Source: CALFXN01 sp964451935 (GTDB taxonomy: Bacteria; Synergistota; Synergistia; Synergistales; Aminobacteriaceae). Taken from it: a DNA stretch of 10,843 bases. Positions 1 through 5,917 of this stretch are shown here, piece by piece. The DNA is taken from NCBI GenBank assembly GCA_964451935.1, contig CAYVKE010000110.1, positions 1 to 10,843 on the forward strand. The letters run 5' to 3'. Below the pieces are notes generated by a model. That model was not told the DNA's origin and searched no databases. It saw only the letters and a list, made by a program, of their open reading frames with translations. Position 1 is the stretch's first letter. Each line of letters begins with the position of its first letter. The position numbers and the translations under genes are program-made.

Positions 1-1064
1 GCGTCGGGCGCATTCTGAAGGAGAGCGGAGTGAAGAATCCGCACACGCACAAGGCCCCGAAAAAGCACAGAAGCCGGGCGCGGCGAAAGAGATTCGGCGA
101 ACTGGCGCAGGTCGACGCTTCTCCTTTCGACTGGCTTGGACGGGGCGAAGCGTACTCCCTTCACGGGGCGATTGATGACGCCACAGGAAAGGTGCTTTCG
201 CTGAGGCTCGAAAAGAACGAATGCTCCGGAGGATATTTTCATGTCCTTGAAGACATCCTGACGCAATGGGGGGTTCCCGGAGCGATCTACTCGGACCGTC
301 ATACCATCTTCTTTTCTCCGAAGACGGAGAAGCTGACGGAAGAGGACGAAATCGAAGGGAGAAAAGCGCCTCTCACGCGATACGGACTGCCGCTGCATCT
401 TCTGGGGATAGAGCATATAGCGGCCCGGTCCCCCCAGGCCAAGGGAAGGATCGAACGACTGTGGGGAACGTGTCAGCGTCGTCTTGTGGTGGAGATGCGG
501 ATTGCAGGGATAGGGACGATCGAGGAGGCGAACGCGTTTCTTCCCGGGTATCTCGAACGTCACAACACCCTTTTCGCCCGGGACGCGGCGGAGAAAGCGA
601 CGGCGTTCCTTCCGTGTCCCGAGCCCGAGAAGCTTCGCCTCCTGTTGGGAAGCCGGGACGAAAGGAAAGCTTCCGCTGGGTCGGAAATATCCTGGAAAGG
701 AGGGAAGTACCAGCTGACGGATTCCGGGGGGCGGATTGTTCTTCTGGGGAAGAAAGAAGTCGTCACGGTCATCTGCACCATGGACGGCTCCCTGTATGCC
801 TTGAGACGCTGCGAGGACAAGGGACCGGTGTACGGGCTGATTCCCTCATGCCGGACGGAGACGAATGTCAAAGACGACGGAAAGAACCCGGACAAAGCAG
901 CGGCTCCGGAGGTCCCAACGCCCCTAAAGCCCGCGAAAGACCATCCGTGGCGCGCGAAATGGATGAAACGCTCACCCGGAAGGGGGATATACGACGATTC
1001 AAATCCGCTTGAAGAATCAGCGGCGGATCTCATGGAAATCATTTATGGCGTAAAAATCTCATGA
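1..1064 (+). CDS. ISNCY family DDE transposase, 5'-truncated by the window edge
   Basis: Transposase that cuts and joins the ends of its insertion sequence. The frame is open to the window start: codons from position 3 read VGRILKESGVKNPHTH. The GTG at 30 is therefore probably an internal codon and the true start lies upstream. The catalytic rve/DDE core is clear. Counting from that GTG, the acidic residues are Asp29 (in AQVDASPFDW), Asp89 (in YSDRHTIFF) and Glu142 (in PQAKGRIERLWGT). The last motif and the basic RSRARRKRFGE segment before the first Asp are typical of ISNCY-type transposases. A beta-rich C-terminal region (about 215-270) and a Lys/Pro-rich tail follow. No frameshift is seen, so it may be active if the missing N-terminus is intact. 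It interrupts the surface-protein gene downstream. Confidence 0.88.
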   Translation, partial: VGRILKESGVKNPHTHKAPKKHRSRARRKRFGELAQVDASPFDWLGRGEAYSLHGAIDDATGKVLSLRLEKNECSGGYFHVLEDILTQWGVPGAIYSDRHTIFFSPKTEKLTEEDEIEGRKAPLTRYGLPLHLLGIEHIAARSPQAKGRIERLWGTCQRRLVVEMRIAGIGTIEEANAFLPGYLERHNTLFARDAAEKATAFLPCPEPEKLRLLLGSRDERKASAGSEISWKGGKYQLTDSGGRIVLLGKKEVVTVICTMDGSLYALRRCEDKGPVYGLIPSCRTETNVKDDGKNPDKAAAPEVPTPLKPAKDHPWRAKWMKRSPGRGIYDDSNPLEESAADLMEIIYGVKIS

Positions 1065-1074
1065 ACGAAAACGA

Positions 1075-1098
1075 GACAGGGATGACATTTTCCCTGTC
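1075..1098 (+). repeat. Stem-loop just after the transposase stop
   Basis: The arms GACAGGGA (1075-1082) and TCCCTGTC (1091-1098) are perfect 8-bp complements around the loop TGACATTT. The structure starts 10 nt after the transposase stop and overlaps the first of the two 17-mer repeats. It has no T-tract, so it is more likely part of the transposase-binding terminus than a terminator, though it could limit read-through. Confidence 0.5.
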
Positions 1099-1135
1099 CC
1101 ATTTTCCGCCTTTAGGGGTGACATTTTCGCTGTCC
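1083..1135 (+). repeat. Two 17-bp direct repeats in the IS right terminus
   Basis: TGACATTTTCCCTGTCC (1083-1099) and TGACATTTTCGCTGTCC (1119-1135) differ at one base and start 36 bp apart. Repeated motifs near insertion-sequence ends commonly serve as transposase-binding sites. The second copy lies directly next to the inferred right tip. Confidence 0.65.
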
Positions 1136-1143
1136 ATTGACAC

Positions 1144-2844
1144 GGCAGTCCGGCCGTGACGAACTGCACCTTCTCGGATAACAGGGCCAGCTTACTAGGC
1201 GGAGGCATGGCGAACGCGGGAGCCGGCCCGGCCCCCGCCGTCACGAATTGCACCCTCTCGGGCAACAGCGCCGGTTCCGGCGGCGGAATGTACAATATAG
1301 GAACCTCTCCGACCGTGACGAACTGCACCTTTTCGGGCAACAACGCCTCCAGTGGCGGCGGGATGTACAACGTGACGGGAAGCGAGCCGACCATGACGAA
1401 CTGCATCTTCTGGGACGCCTCGGGCGGGGAGATTCTCAATAGCGACAGCTCGTCTCCCGACATATCGTTCTGCATCGTCGCGAACGAGGACGTCGGAACG
1501 GGGGGCGCATCCTCGGACATCATCTCGGCCGACCCGCTCCTCGGCCCTCTCGCGTGGAACGGCGGCCCCACGCGGACGCACGCGCTCCTTCCCGGAAGCC
1601 CCGCGATCGACGCGGCGAGTCCGGACGTCGCGCCCGACTTCGACCAGCGCGGCATGGCGCGTCCGCAGGGCGCGAGCTTCGACATCGGCGCGTACGAGTT
1701 CAGCTCCGCCGCAAAGGTCCTCACCGTCGACCTCTCCGGAACCTGCGGCGTCACCATATCCCCGAACGGAACCCCCTTCGGGACGACCGGACGCTGCCGG
1801 CTCTATTCCCCCGACATCGGGGTCACGCTGACCGCCGTCGCGGATTCTCACGACTGGTTCGCAGCCTGGAGCGGCGACGCGACGGGCAGTGCGGACGCGG
1901 CGACCGTCACAATGAGCCGCGACCGCTACGTCGAGGCGATCTTCGATGACGCGTTCCTCATCGTCGCATCGGCGGGTTCCGGCGGCGACATCGACCCCTC
2001 GGGCGTCGTGAAGGTCCGCAGCGGCGCGGACCGGACGTTCACGATCTCGCCGGACGCGGGATACGGCGTCCTCGAGGTCGCCGTCGACGGCATTCCGTTC
2101 TCCGGCGACGCGTCGACCTACACCTTCCACGACGTCTCGGCCGACCACACGATCGCCGTTTCGTTCGACTCGTCGCCAACGCCGACGCCCGTTCCGACGC
2201 CGGATCCCGACATCCCGCTGCCGAAGGTCACGCTGACCCTGACGCTCGTCTCGGGCGGGACGATTGTCGCCGGCCCCACGGATATATCCGATCCGGACGT
2301 CCTCTCCTCGCTCGCTCTGCTCGCGCAGCTGCTCCAGACCGATCCCGGGGCGATCCTCTCGGGGGGGTACAACATGGATCTCGTCCGCTTCTTCTCGCTC
2401 CTCGCGAAGCTCGACCCCGGCGTTTCGGACCTCGTGCTCCTGATCGAGGTGACGGTCGGAGACGTTCCGTCCGGATACAGCTCGCAGGTCTTCCTGCTGA
2501 CGCGGACATTCGACGGCGAGGGGAATCCCGTCGGATACGCGATCGTTCCGAGGGAGGAAGGCGTAACGGTCTTCCGGAAACGGGCGGACTCGCTGGCATG
2601 GAAGGTCACGATCCGTGACGGAAGCGCCTCCGACGGCGACGGAAAGACGAACGGATACGTCGCGCCGCAGATCGCCGCAGTCGTCGCGGTCTTCCGGACC
2701 GACGTCTCCGTGACGCCTTCGCCGACATCGGGGAACACGGGCGGCGGAGGCGGCTGCGCCCTTCCGGGCGGAGGCGCGATCCTTGCGCTTCTCCTCCTGC
2801 CGCCTCTCTTCATGCGGCGGATTCTCCCGCAACGCAGGCGCTGA
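1144..2844 (+). CDS. Synerg-CTERM beta-helix surface protein, N-terminus removed by IS insertion (probable pseudogene fragment)
   Basis: C-terminal part of a secreted, surface-sorted protein. The coding frame resumes right after the IS end (GSPAVTNCT), with an in-frame stop at 1138-1140 inside the IS. A GTG at 1156 is the first possible start but has no ribosome-binding site. Numbered from it: residues 1-110 hold four beta-helix coils with the motif V/M-TNC-T/I-F/L and GGGM.N, 25-28 residues apart; 135-183 is a choice-of-anchor Q type module (DFDQRG, then FDIGAYEF); 190-345 are InlB-like B-repeats (AWSGDATGSADAATVTMSRD, then YVEAIFDD); 340-355 is a Thr/Pro linker; 356-520 is a domain I do not recognise; 529-562 is a Gly-rich patch with one Cys, a hydrophobic stretch and an Arg-rich tail, a Synerg-CTERM signal. 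The missing part should carry the signal peptide and the earlier coils. Without it, export is unlikely. Confidence 0.85.
   Translation, partial: GSPAVTNCTFSDNRASLLGGGMANAGAGPAPAVTNCTLSGNSAGSGGGMYNIGTSPTVTNCTFSGNNASSGGGMYNVTGSEPTMTNCIFWDASGGEILNSDSSSPDISFCIVANEDVGTGGASSDIISADPLLGPLAWNGGPTRTHALLPGSPAIDAASPDVAPDFDQRGMARPQGASFDIGAYEFSSAAKVLTVDLSGTCGVTISPNGTPFGTTGRCRLYSPDIGVTLTAVADSHDWFAAWSGDATGSADAATVTMSRDRYVEAIFDDAFLIVASAGSGGDIDPSGVVKVRSGADRTFTISPDAGYGVLEVAVDGIPFSGDASTYTFHDVSADHTIAVSFDSSPTPTPVPTPDPDIPLPKVTLTLTLVSGGTIVAGPTDISDPDVLSSLALLAQLLQTDPGAILSGGYNMDLVRFFSLLAKLDPGVSDLVLLIEVTVGDVPSGYSSQVFLLTRTFDGEGNPVGYAIVPREEGVTVFRKRADSLAWKVTIRDGSASDGDGKTNGYVAPQIAAVVAVFRTDVSVTPSPTSGNTGGGGGCALPGGGAILALLLLPPLFMRRILPQRRR
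1156..1431 (+). repeat. Tandem coding repeats of the beta-helix region
   Basis: Units begin at 1156, 1240, 1315 and 1393, spaced 84, 75 and 78 nt, each opening with a version of GTGACGAACTGCACC. The nucleotide identity is high in the TNC motif and lower elsewhere, as expected for in-frame protein repeats rather than a CRISPR or minisatellite. They could support coil gain and loss by recombination. Confidence 0.75.
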
Positions 2845-2898
2845 TCCGGTTTTCGAGATTCCATGTTGCGCCAGCCGTCGGCGCAGCGACGATGCTCC

Positions 2899-2948
2899 CG
2901 CAAAACAACGCCCCCCTCTTCCGGCGAAGAGGGGGGCGTTGTTTTGCG
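2899..2948. terminator. Bidirectional intrinsic terminator between convergent genes
   Basis: The arms 2899-2921 and 2926-2948 are perfectly complementary over 23 bp around the loop CGGC. The GC-rich core (GCCCCCC with GGGGGGC) is flanked outwards by CAAAACAAC on the left and GTTGTTTTG on the right, so a U-rich 3' side exists in both directions. It lies 54 nt after the stop of the rightward beta-helix frame and 31 nt beyond the stop of the leftward hydrolase gene, where a shared terminator is expected. Confidence 0.9.
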
Positions 2949-2979
2949 TTCGGACGGAACGAGGTCAATCGGCCGCCGG

Positions 2980-4086
2980 TCAGTCCGGAATCAGCTCCGT
3001 CACATCGGCTTTGACGAATTGCCTGGCGGCGTTGCCGTGGTAATCGGGGTTGTTGCGCAGGTCGAGCTTCATCGCCGGCACGCCCGGTTCCAGTTTGAAG
3101 TCCGCGAAATTCGCCCAGACGATGAACGGGCTGGTCGCCATGGCCAGGTAGTAGCTGCCGAACGACGAATCGGCGATGGACGTCCAGATCGTCGCCCCCG
3201 CGTAGGGGTGCTTCGGGTCGCCGGACACACGGAACGGCTGGGAGGCGGCGCGGGCGACGCTCAGGATTCCGGCCACTGCTTCGCGGTAATCCTTGGGTTT
3301 GGGCGACATCTTCATATAGTAGGCGGCGCGGACGAAGCGGTCCGTGGGCTCGGTCGTTCCGGGCAGCGGCTTCGTTCCGCCGAAGCCCTTGTACTGCCGC
3401 AGATTCCTCTGCTGCTTGTCGAACGACGGCTGGTTGGTCATGATCACATATTTCCGGTTGTGATTCACGACCTGTTTTCCGTTGATGTACTCCACGATCG
3501 CCGAGTCGCCGGACTTATCCGTCAGGGACAAGTGCAGGACCGCTTCCGACATGGTGGTTCCGGCGCCCGGCACCGTCACCGGAATGGGCCGCCCGACGAG
3601 CTGGATCGTCGAACCTTCGAGGGCCTTCACGGCCTCGGCCACGGTCTCGAAGTTATCCAGGACATACTGTCCCCACAACGCCAGCGACAATCCGGGGATC
3701 TTTTCGTCCCGCCTGCCGTAATCGCTGGGGTCCAGCCAGAGCATATTCGCGACAAGGCCCTTTTCGTTCATGCCGTCGGTAACCGCGCTTTTGCCGCTCG
3801 GCAGCCAGGCCGAAGCCGTCACGATGCTGGCGTACTTCGACGTCCATTTCACGGAATTCTTGCCGGCCATGCCGTCGCGCTGAACGCCGCGCGGCAACAC
3901 CCACAGCGACGTGCCCGCATCAACGGGCCAGTCCATATTCCGCGCGGTCAGCACCGCCTGACCGTTATCGGCCCACATCATCCGGCTGCACGCGGACGCG
4001 CCGGGAACGGAGCAGAACAGAAAAACAGCGGCGACCAAAGACACCAAACATGCTCCAGAGACGACTTTCGTGGAAAGACGCATCAT
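2980..4086 (-). CDS. Exported choloylglycine hydrolase / penicillin V acylase family protein (linear amide C-N hydrolase)
   Basis: N-terminal nucleophile hydrolase that cleaves linear amides: conjugated bile salts, penicillin V or N-acyl homoserine lactones, depending on the member. Residues 1-32 form a signal peptide (basic start, hydrophobic core, SVPGASA), and cleavage would expose Cys33 as the catalytic N-terminal nucleophile. Family active-site residues are visible: Cys33, Arg49 and Asp52 (TARNMDW), Asn114 (GLVANMLWL), Asn218 (MTNQPSFDKQ) and the Arg of DRFVR (249-252). The length of 368 residues and the export signal resemble the Gram-negative cluster, which acts in the periplasm. A GAGGAGG sequence (4091-4097) precedes two successive Met codons at 4 and 7 nt, so either 4086 or 4083 may be the start. 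The substrate cannot be told from sequence alone. The family call is secure. Confidence 0.92.
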   Translation of the reverse strand: MMRLSTKVVSGACLVSLVAAVFLFCSVPGASACSRMMWADNGQAVLTARNMDWPVDAGTSLWVLPRGVQRDGMAGKNSVKWTSKYASIVTASAWLPSGKSAVTDGMNEKGLVANMLWLDPSDYGRRDEKIPGLSLALWGQYVLDNFETVAEAVKALEGSTIQLVGRPIPVTVPGAGTTMSEAVLHLSLTDKSGDSAIVEYINGKQVVNHNRKYVIMTNQPSFDKQQRNLRQYKGFGGTKPLPGTTEPTDRFVRAAYYMKMSPKPKDYREAVAGILSVARAASQPFRVSGDPKHPYAGATIWTSIADSSFGSYYLAMATSPFIVWANFADFKLEPGVPAMKLDLRNNPDYHGNAARQFVKADVTELIPD

Positions 4087-4125
4087 GCTGCCTCCTCAAT
4101 GTATGTATGTTCTTTTTGCATTAAT

Positions 4126-4134
4126 ATTGTAGCA
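4126..4134 (-). promoter_or_regulatory. Extended -10 promoter of the choloylglycine hydrolase-family gene
   Basis: On the minus strand the sequence reads TGCTACAAT, an extended -10 element (TGn followed by TACAAT). A weak -35-like TGGAAA lies 17 bp upstream. Transcription would begin near 4119, giving a 5' leader of about 33 nt ending in the strong GAGGAGG ribosome-binding site. No operator-like dyad is visible next to it. Confidence 0.5.
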
Positions 4135-4169
4135 CTCCAATCTTGCCGTTTCCAGATTGAGCGGCCCGG

Positions 4170-4186
4170 GAAAGGCGAAGCCTTTC
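4170..4186. repeat. Short perfect hairpin upstream of the hydrolase promoter
   Basis: GAAAGGC (4170-4176) and GCCTTTC (4180-4186) are perfect 7-bp complements separated by GAA. It lies about 35 bp upstream of the -10 element of the hydrolase-family gene. It has no T-tract. A role as operator or as a processing hairpin is possible but not shown. Confidence 0.3.
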
Positions 4187-4343
4187 TCGTTTCCCCGCGA
4201 AATTGCGCCGTTTCGCTGACTTTTCGATGATTTCCTCCGCTTCTCTTTCGATCCGGACGTTTTACGAAACGGCGAAGCCCATGCCGGAGCGTACAGGGGG
4301 GACATAGGCGTCCGCGTTCCGGGAAGGGCCGATTGAGGGATGC

Positions 4344-4385
4344 AAAAAACGCCCCCAGGTGGGCAGCCTGTTCCCCCCGGAGGCG
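4344..4385 (-). terminator. Intrinsic terminator closing the candidate small RNA
   Basis: On the minus strand CGCCTCC (4385-4379) can pair with GGGGGCG (4356-4350) with one G-U pair, and six U residues follow (4349-4344). The 22-nt loop can form a smaller inner GGG/CCC helix. This is the only hairpin plus U-tract in the 4087-4654 gap and points leftward. Confidence 0.5.
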
Positions 4386-4533
4386 TGCTGCACAATAGCG
4401 GAAGTCGCGCGGCCTCCGCTATTTGAGCCGATGATGTGAATTTCCCTGTCGCTGCGGCGCCTCGTCTTCGGAATACGGACGCCGCCCGTTGAATCGCTTC
4501 ATTCGTTCGCCGAAGCGTTCGCCCCGGACGCAT
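4344..4533 (-). ncRNA. Candidate structured small RNA (about 190 nt), family not recognised
   Basis: The minus strand between rsgA and the hydrolase-family gene carries a complete transcription unit with no convincing protein. A promoter (4539-4566) would start RNA near 4533. Four stem-loops follow: 4495-4500 with 4512-4517 (6 bp); 4454-4461 with 4478-4485 (8 bp including one G-U) extended by 4463-4465 with 4475-4477; 4394-4402 with 4415-4423 (perfect 9 bp, AATAGCGGA type); and 4350-4356 with 4379-4385 (7 bp including one G-U), followed by six U (4344-4349). Length and layout are compatible with a regulatory RNA such as 6S RNA, but I see no decisive 6S, SRP, RNase P or tmRNA signature. The alternative is a long attenuated leader of the hydrolase gene, whose own promoter lies 210 nt downstream of the U-tract. 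Confidence 0.45.
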
Positions 4534-4538
4534 ACCGC

Positions 4539-4566
4539 ATTATATCCCATCGAGCGCCCGAGTCAC
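4539..4566 (-). promoter_or_regulatory. Sigma-70 type promoter upstream of the candidate small RNA
   Basis: Read on the minus strand, a perfect TATAAT (4544-4539) follows GTGACT (4566-4561, 4 of 6 matches to the -35 consensus) with a 16-bp spacer. The predicted start is near 4533. It overlaps the foot of the hairpin at 4558-4594, which might also influence its activity. Confidence 0.5.
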
Positions 4567-4594
4567 CCCTGATTTTGCCGAATCAGGGGCTCGG
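4558..4594. terminator. Hairpin downstream of rsgA, possible weak terminator
   Basis: CCCCTGATT (4566-4574) and AATCAGGGG (4581-4589) form a perfect 9-bp stem around TTGCCG. It is extended by CCGAG/CTCGG (4558-4562, 4590-4594) after a 3-nt bulge. It lies 60 nt beyond the rsgA stop. No U-run follows in the rsgA direction, so termination would be weak or Rho-dependent. Confidence 0.45.
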
Positions 4595-4654
4595 AAACGA
4601 GGAGCCGGCCGAAAGATCCGGCGTCCCGCCCAAAACGCCGCCGCCCGAGAATAC

Positions 4655-5743
4655 TCAGCGGCCCCGCCTGTTTTTGTTCTTCTCCTTCGCAAACTTTCGC
4701 GCGTTCTTGATGCCGCCCATTTCGGCGAACATCACGGTGATCTTTTCCGTTTCGATCTGCCTCGAATTCAGCCCTTCATACCGGGCTTCCTTCTTCAGCT
4801 TCAGATAGCTCGCAAGCCGTTCGGCGGACAGAACGCCGTCCTCTATGGCCTTTTGCACGGCGCAACCCGGCTCTCCGGCATGCGTGCAATCGTTGAACCG
4901 GCACGCCGCCGCCAGGTCGTCGATCTCGGCGAAGGTCCGGACCAAATCGGCGCTTTCGATCCCGAGTTCCCTCATTCCCGGCGTGTCGATGACGACGCCG
5001 CCTTCGGGAAGGACGATGAGTTCCCGCCTGGTCGTCGTGTGCCTTCCCCTGTCGTCGTCCCGCGTCTCGCTGGTCCGGAGGATATCCCGGCCCAGGAGCC
5101 TGTTGATCAGGGTCGACTTGCCGACGCCGGACGATCCGATGAATGCGATCGTCTTTCCGGGGGCGAGATATTTTCGGACGGAGGCGCACCCGTCCTCGGT
5201 CAGGCTCGACGTGACGACGACATCGACCCCGCGGGCGACCGCGTCAAGCTCCGAGAGCCTTTGCGAAAGCGCGTCGCACAGGTCGGCCTTGGTGAGGACG
5301 ATCACCGGCGCGGCCCCGCTGCCCCACGCCACGCCGAGGTACCGTTCCATCCGCCGAAGGTTGTAATCGTGATTCAGCGCCATGCAGAGAAACACCGTGT
5401 CGATGTTCGCGGCGACGACCTGCTCGTCGTTCGACGTTCCCGCCGCCCTTCTGACGAAGACGCTCTTTCGCCGCAGAACGCGGCGGATGATCGCGTTGCC
5501 CCCCGCGTCCCCGTCCCGGTCGAGAAGAACGAAGTCGCCCACCGCCGGATAATCGGACATCGTCGCGACGTCGAAGCGGAATTTTCCGGAAATCTCCGCC
5601 GCCTGTTCGCCGTTCTCCGTGACGACCCTGTAGAGATCTTTATTTTGCGAGACGACGCGCCCGACGTACAATCCCGGATAGAAACGCGACTCTGCGGCGA
5701 ATTCCCTGCTGAGGCCGATGTCTTCCATCTGTATTTTATTCAA
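4655..5743 (-). CDS. rsgA: Ribosome small subunit-dependent GTPase A
   Basis: Circularly permuted GTPase (YjeQ/RsgA) that binds the 30S subunit late in assembly and hydrolyses GTP to leave it. An OB-fold N-terminus (about 20-85) is followed by GTPase motifs in permuted order: NHDYNLRRMERYL and G4 LTKADL (about 150), P-loop GSSGVGKST (203-211), switch I GRHTTT (about 233-238) and G3 DTPG (253-256). The zinc site is CX4CXHX5C (Cys281, Cys286, His288, Cys294), then a helical, basic C-terminus. All signature residues are present; length is 362. The start is set at the TTG at 5743 because GGAGG (5752-5756) lies exactly 8 nt before it. A TTG at 5758 overlaps that site, and the ATG at 5728 is 23 nt from it. 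A TTG start implies modest translation. The long leader carries alternative hairpins described separately. Confidence 0.95.
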   Translation of the reverse strand: MNKIQMEDIGLSREFAAESRFYPGLYVGRVVSQNKDLYRVVTENGEQAAEISGKFRFDVATMSDYPAVGDFVLLDRDGDAGGNAIIRRVLRRKSVFVRRAAGTSNDEQVVAANIDTVFLCMALNHDYNLRRMERYLGVAWGSGAAPVIVLTKADLCDALSQRLSELDAVARGVDVVVTSSLTEDGCASVRKYLAPGKTIAFIGSSGVGKSTLINRLLGRDILRTSETRDDDRGRHTTTRRELIVLPEGGVVIDTPGMRELGIESADLVRTFAEIDDLAAACRFNDCTHAGEPGCAVQKAIEDGVLSAERLASYLKLKKEARYEGLNSRQIETEKITVMFAEMGGIKNARKFAKEKNKNRRGR

Positions 5744-5751
5744 TTTTATAA

Positions 5752-5821
5752 CCTCCAAAAGTTTTTATGCACAACAACTTTTGGGAGGCATATACATTAC
5801 CTTATTTTGTATGCGCCTCCC
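5752..5821 (-). promoter_or_regulatory. Mutually exclusive hairpins in the rsgA leader, one sequestering the Shine-Dalgarno
   Basis: In the minus-strand RNA, segment 1 (5821-5808), segment 2 (5796-5776) and segment 3 (5763-5752) follow in order. Segments 1 and 2 form a 14-position stem (12 Watson-Crick pairs, one G-U, one mismatch; loop 5807-5797). Segments 2 and 3 form 12 pairs with a single bulge (loop 5775-5764). Both use 5783-5788 of segment 2, so they exclude each other. Segment 3 ends in GGAGG, the rsgA ribosome-binding site. The 2:3 form hides it and the 1:2 form frees it. No U-run follows either stem, so control of translation is more likely than of transcription termination. Confidence 0.6.
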
Positions 5822-5858
5822 TCATTGTCACAATATCCATTGCCCTCGTATGACGCAT
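5802..5858 (-). CDS. Candidate 18-residue leader peptide upstream of rsgA
   Basis: A small ORF (MRHTRAMDIVTMREAHTK, stop TAA at 5804-5802) begins at an ATG 10 nt after AAGGAG (5874-5869), about 20 nt from the predicted transcription start. Its last codons run through segment 1 of the alternative hairpins and its stop lies in the loop between segments 1 and 2. A ribosome at its end would therefore block the 1:2 stem and favour the stem that hides the rsgA ribosome-binding site. It resembles leader peptides of translational attenuators in layout only; I recognise no arrest motif. It is too short for coding statistics. Confidence 0.4.
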   Translation of the reverse strand: MRHTRAMDIVTMREAHTK

Positions 5859-5884
5859 AAAACAACAGCTCCTTGGGAAACAGA

Positions 5885-5914
5885 ATTATATTTCGATGCT
5901 TGATGGTATCACAA
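5885..5914 (-). promoter_or_regulatory. Promoter of the rsgA leader transcript
   Basis: On the minus strand a perfect TATAAT (5890-5885) is preceded by TTGTGA (5914-5909, 4 of 6 matches) with an 18-bp spacer. The predicted start near 5878 gives a leader of about 135 nt before the rsgA TTG and places the small leader ORF just inside the transcript. The surrounding 5728-5930 is clearly AT-rich compared with the GC-rich genes on both sides. Confidence 0.6.
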
Positions 5915-5917
5915 AAT

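Larger units (their letters stand above)
1..1142 (+). mobile_element. Right-hand part of an ISNCY-type insertion sequence (left end outside the window)
   Basis: The element holds a DDE transposase gene followed by about 80 nt of non-coding terminus. The right boundary is placed at 1142 for two reasons. The beta-helix reading frame resumes immediately after it (Gly-Ser-Pro-Ala then the VTNCT repeat motif). The terminal bases read TTGACA, so a matching left end would start TGTCAA. Two near-identical 17-mers (1083-1099 and 1119-1135, 16 of 17 bases equal) lie in this terminus and probably bind transposase. The terminal TTGACA (1137-1142) is also a perfect -35 hexamer pointing out of the element, but no -10 box is seen 16-18 bp further on. 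The left end and the target duplication cannot be seen. Confidence 0.75.

Noticed and set aside
1156..1431. CRISPR-like array
   Set aside because: The repeated units are in-frame protein repeats (TNC and GGGM motifs) with variable spacing and coding continuity.
1195..2832. Minus-strand open frame of 545 codons opposite the beta-helix gene
   Set aside because: The translation is dominated by Arg and charged residues typical of GC-rich antisense frames, and the plus strand carries clear repeats and a sorting signal.
2863..4230. Plus-strand open frame of 455 codons
   Set aside because: It lies opposite the choloylglycine hydrolase-family gene, which has a signal peptide, conserved active site, promoter and ribosome-binding site. 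The plus translation is Arg/His-rich and without known motifs.
4096..4533. 145-codon minus-strand frame in the 4087-4654 gap, with ATG at the predicted transcription start
   Set aside because: It would have to be leaderless, runs through a hairpin with a U6 tract and through the promoter of the next gene, and its product looks random (Pro, Gly, Ser and Lys patches). A structured RNA explains the stretch better, although a leaderless protein cannot be fully excluded.
4344..4533. Assignment of the candidate RNA to 6S RNA
   Set aside because: Length and promoter-terminator layout fit, and the plus strand even shows TGAGCCGAT as in some 6S genes. But that match is on the opposite strand, and the long rod with central bubble was not found by eye.
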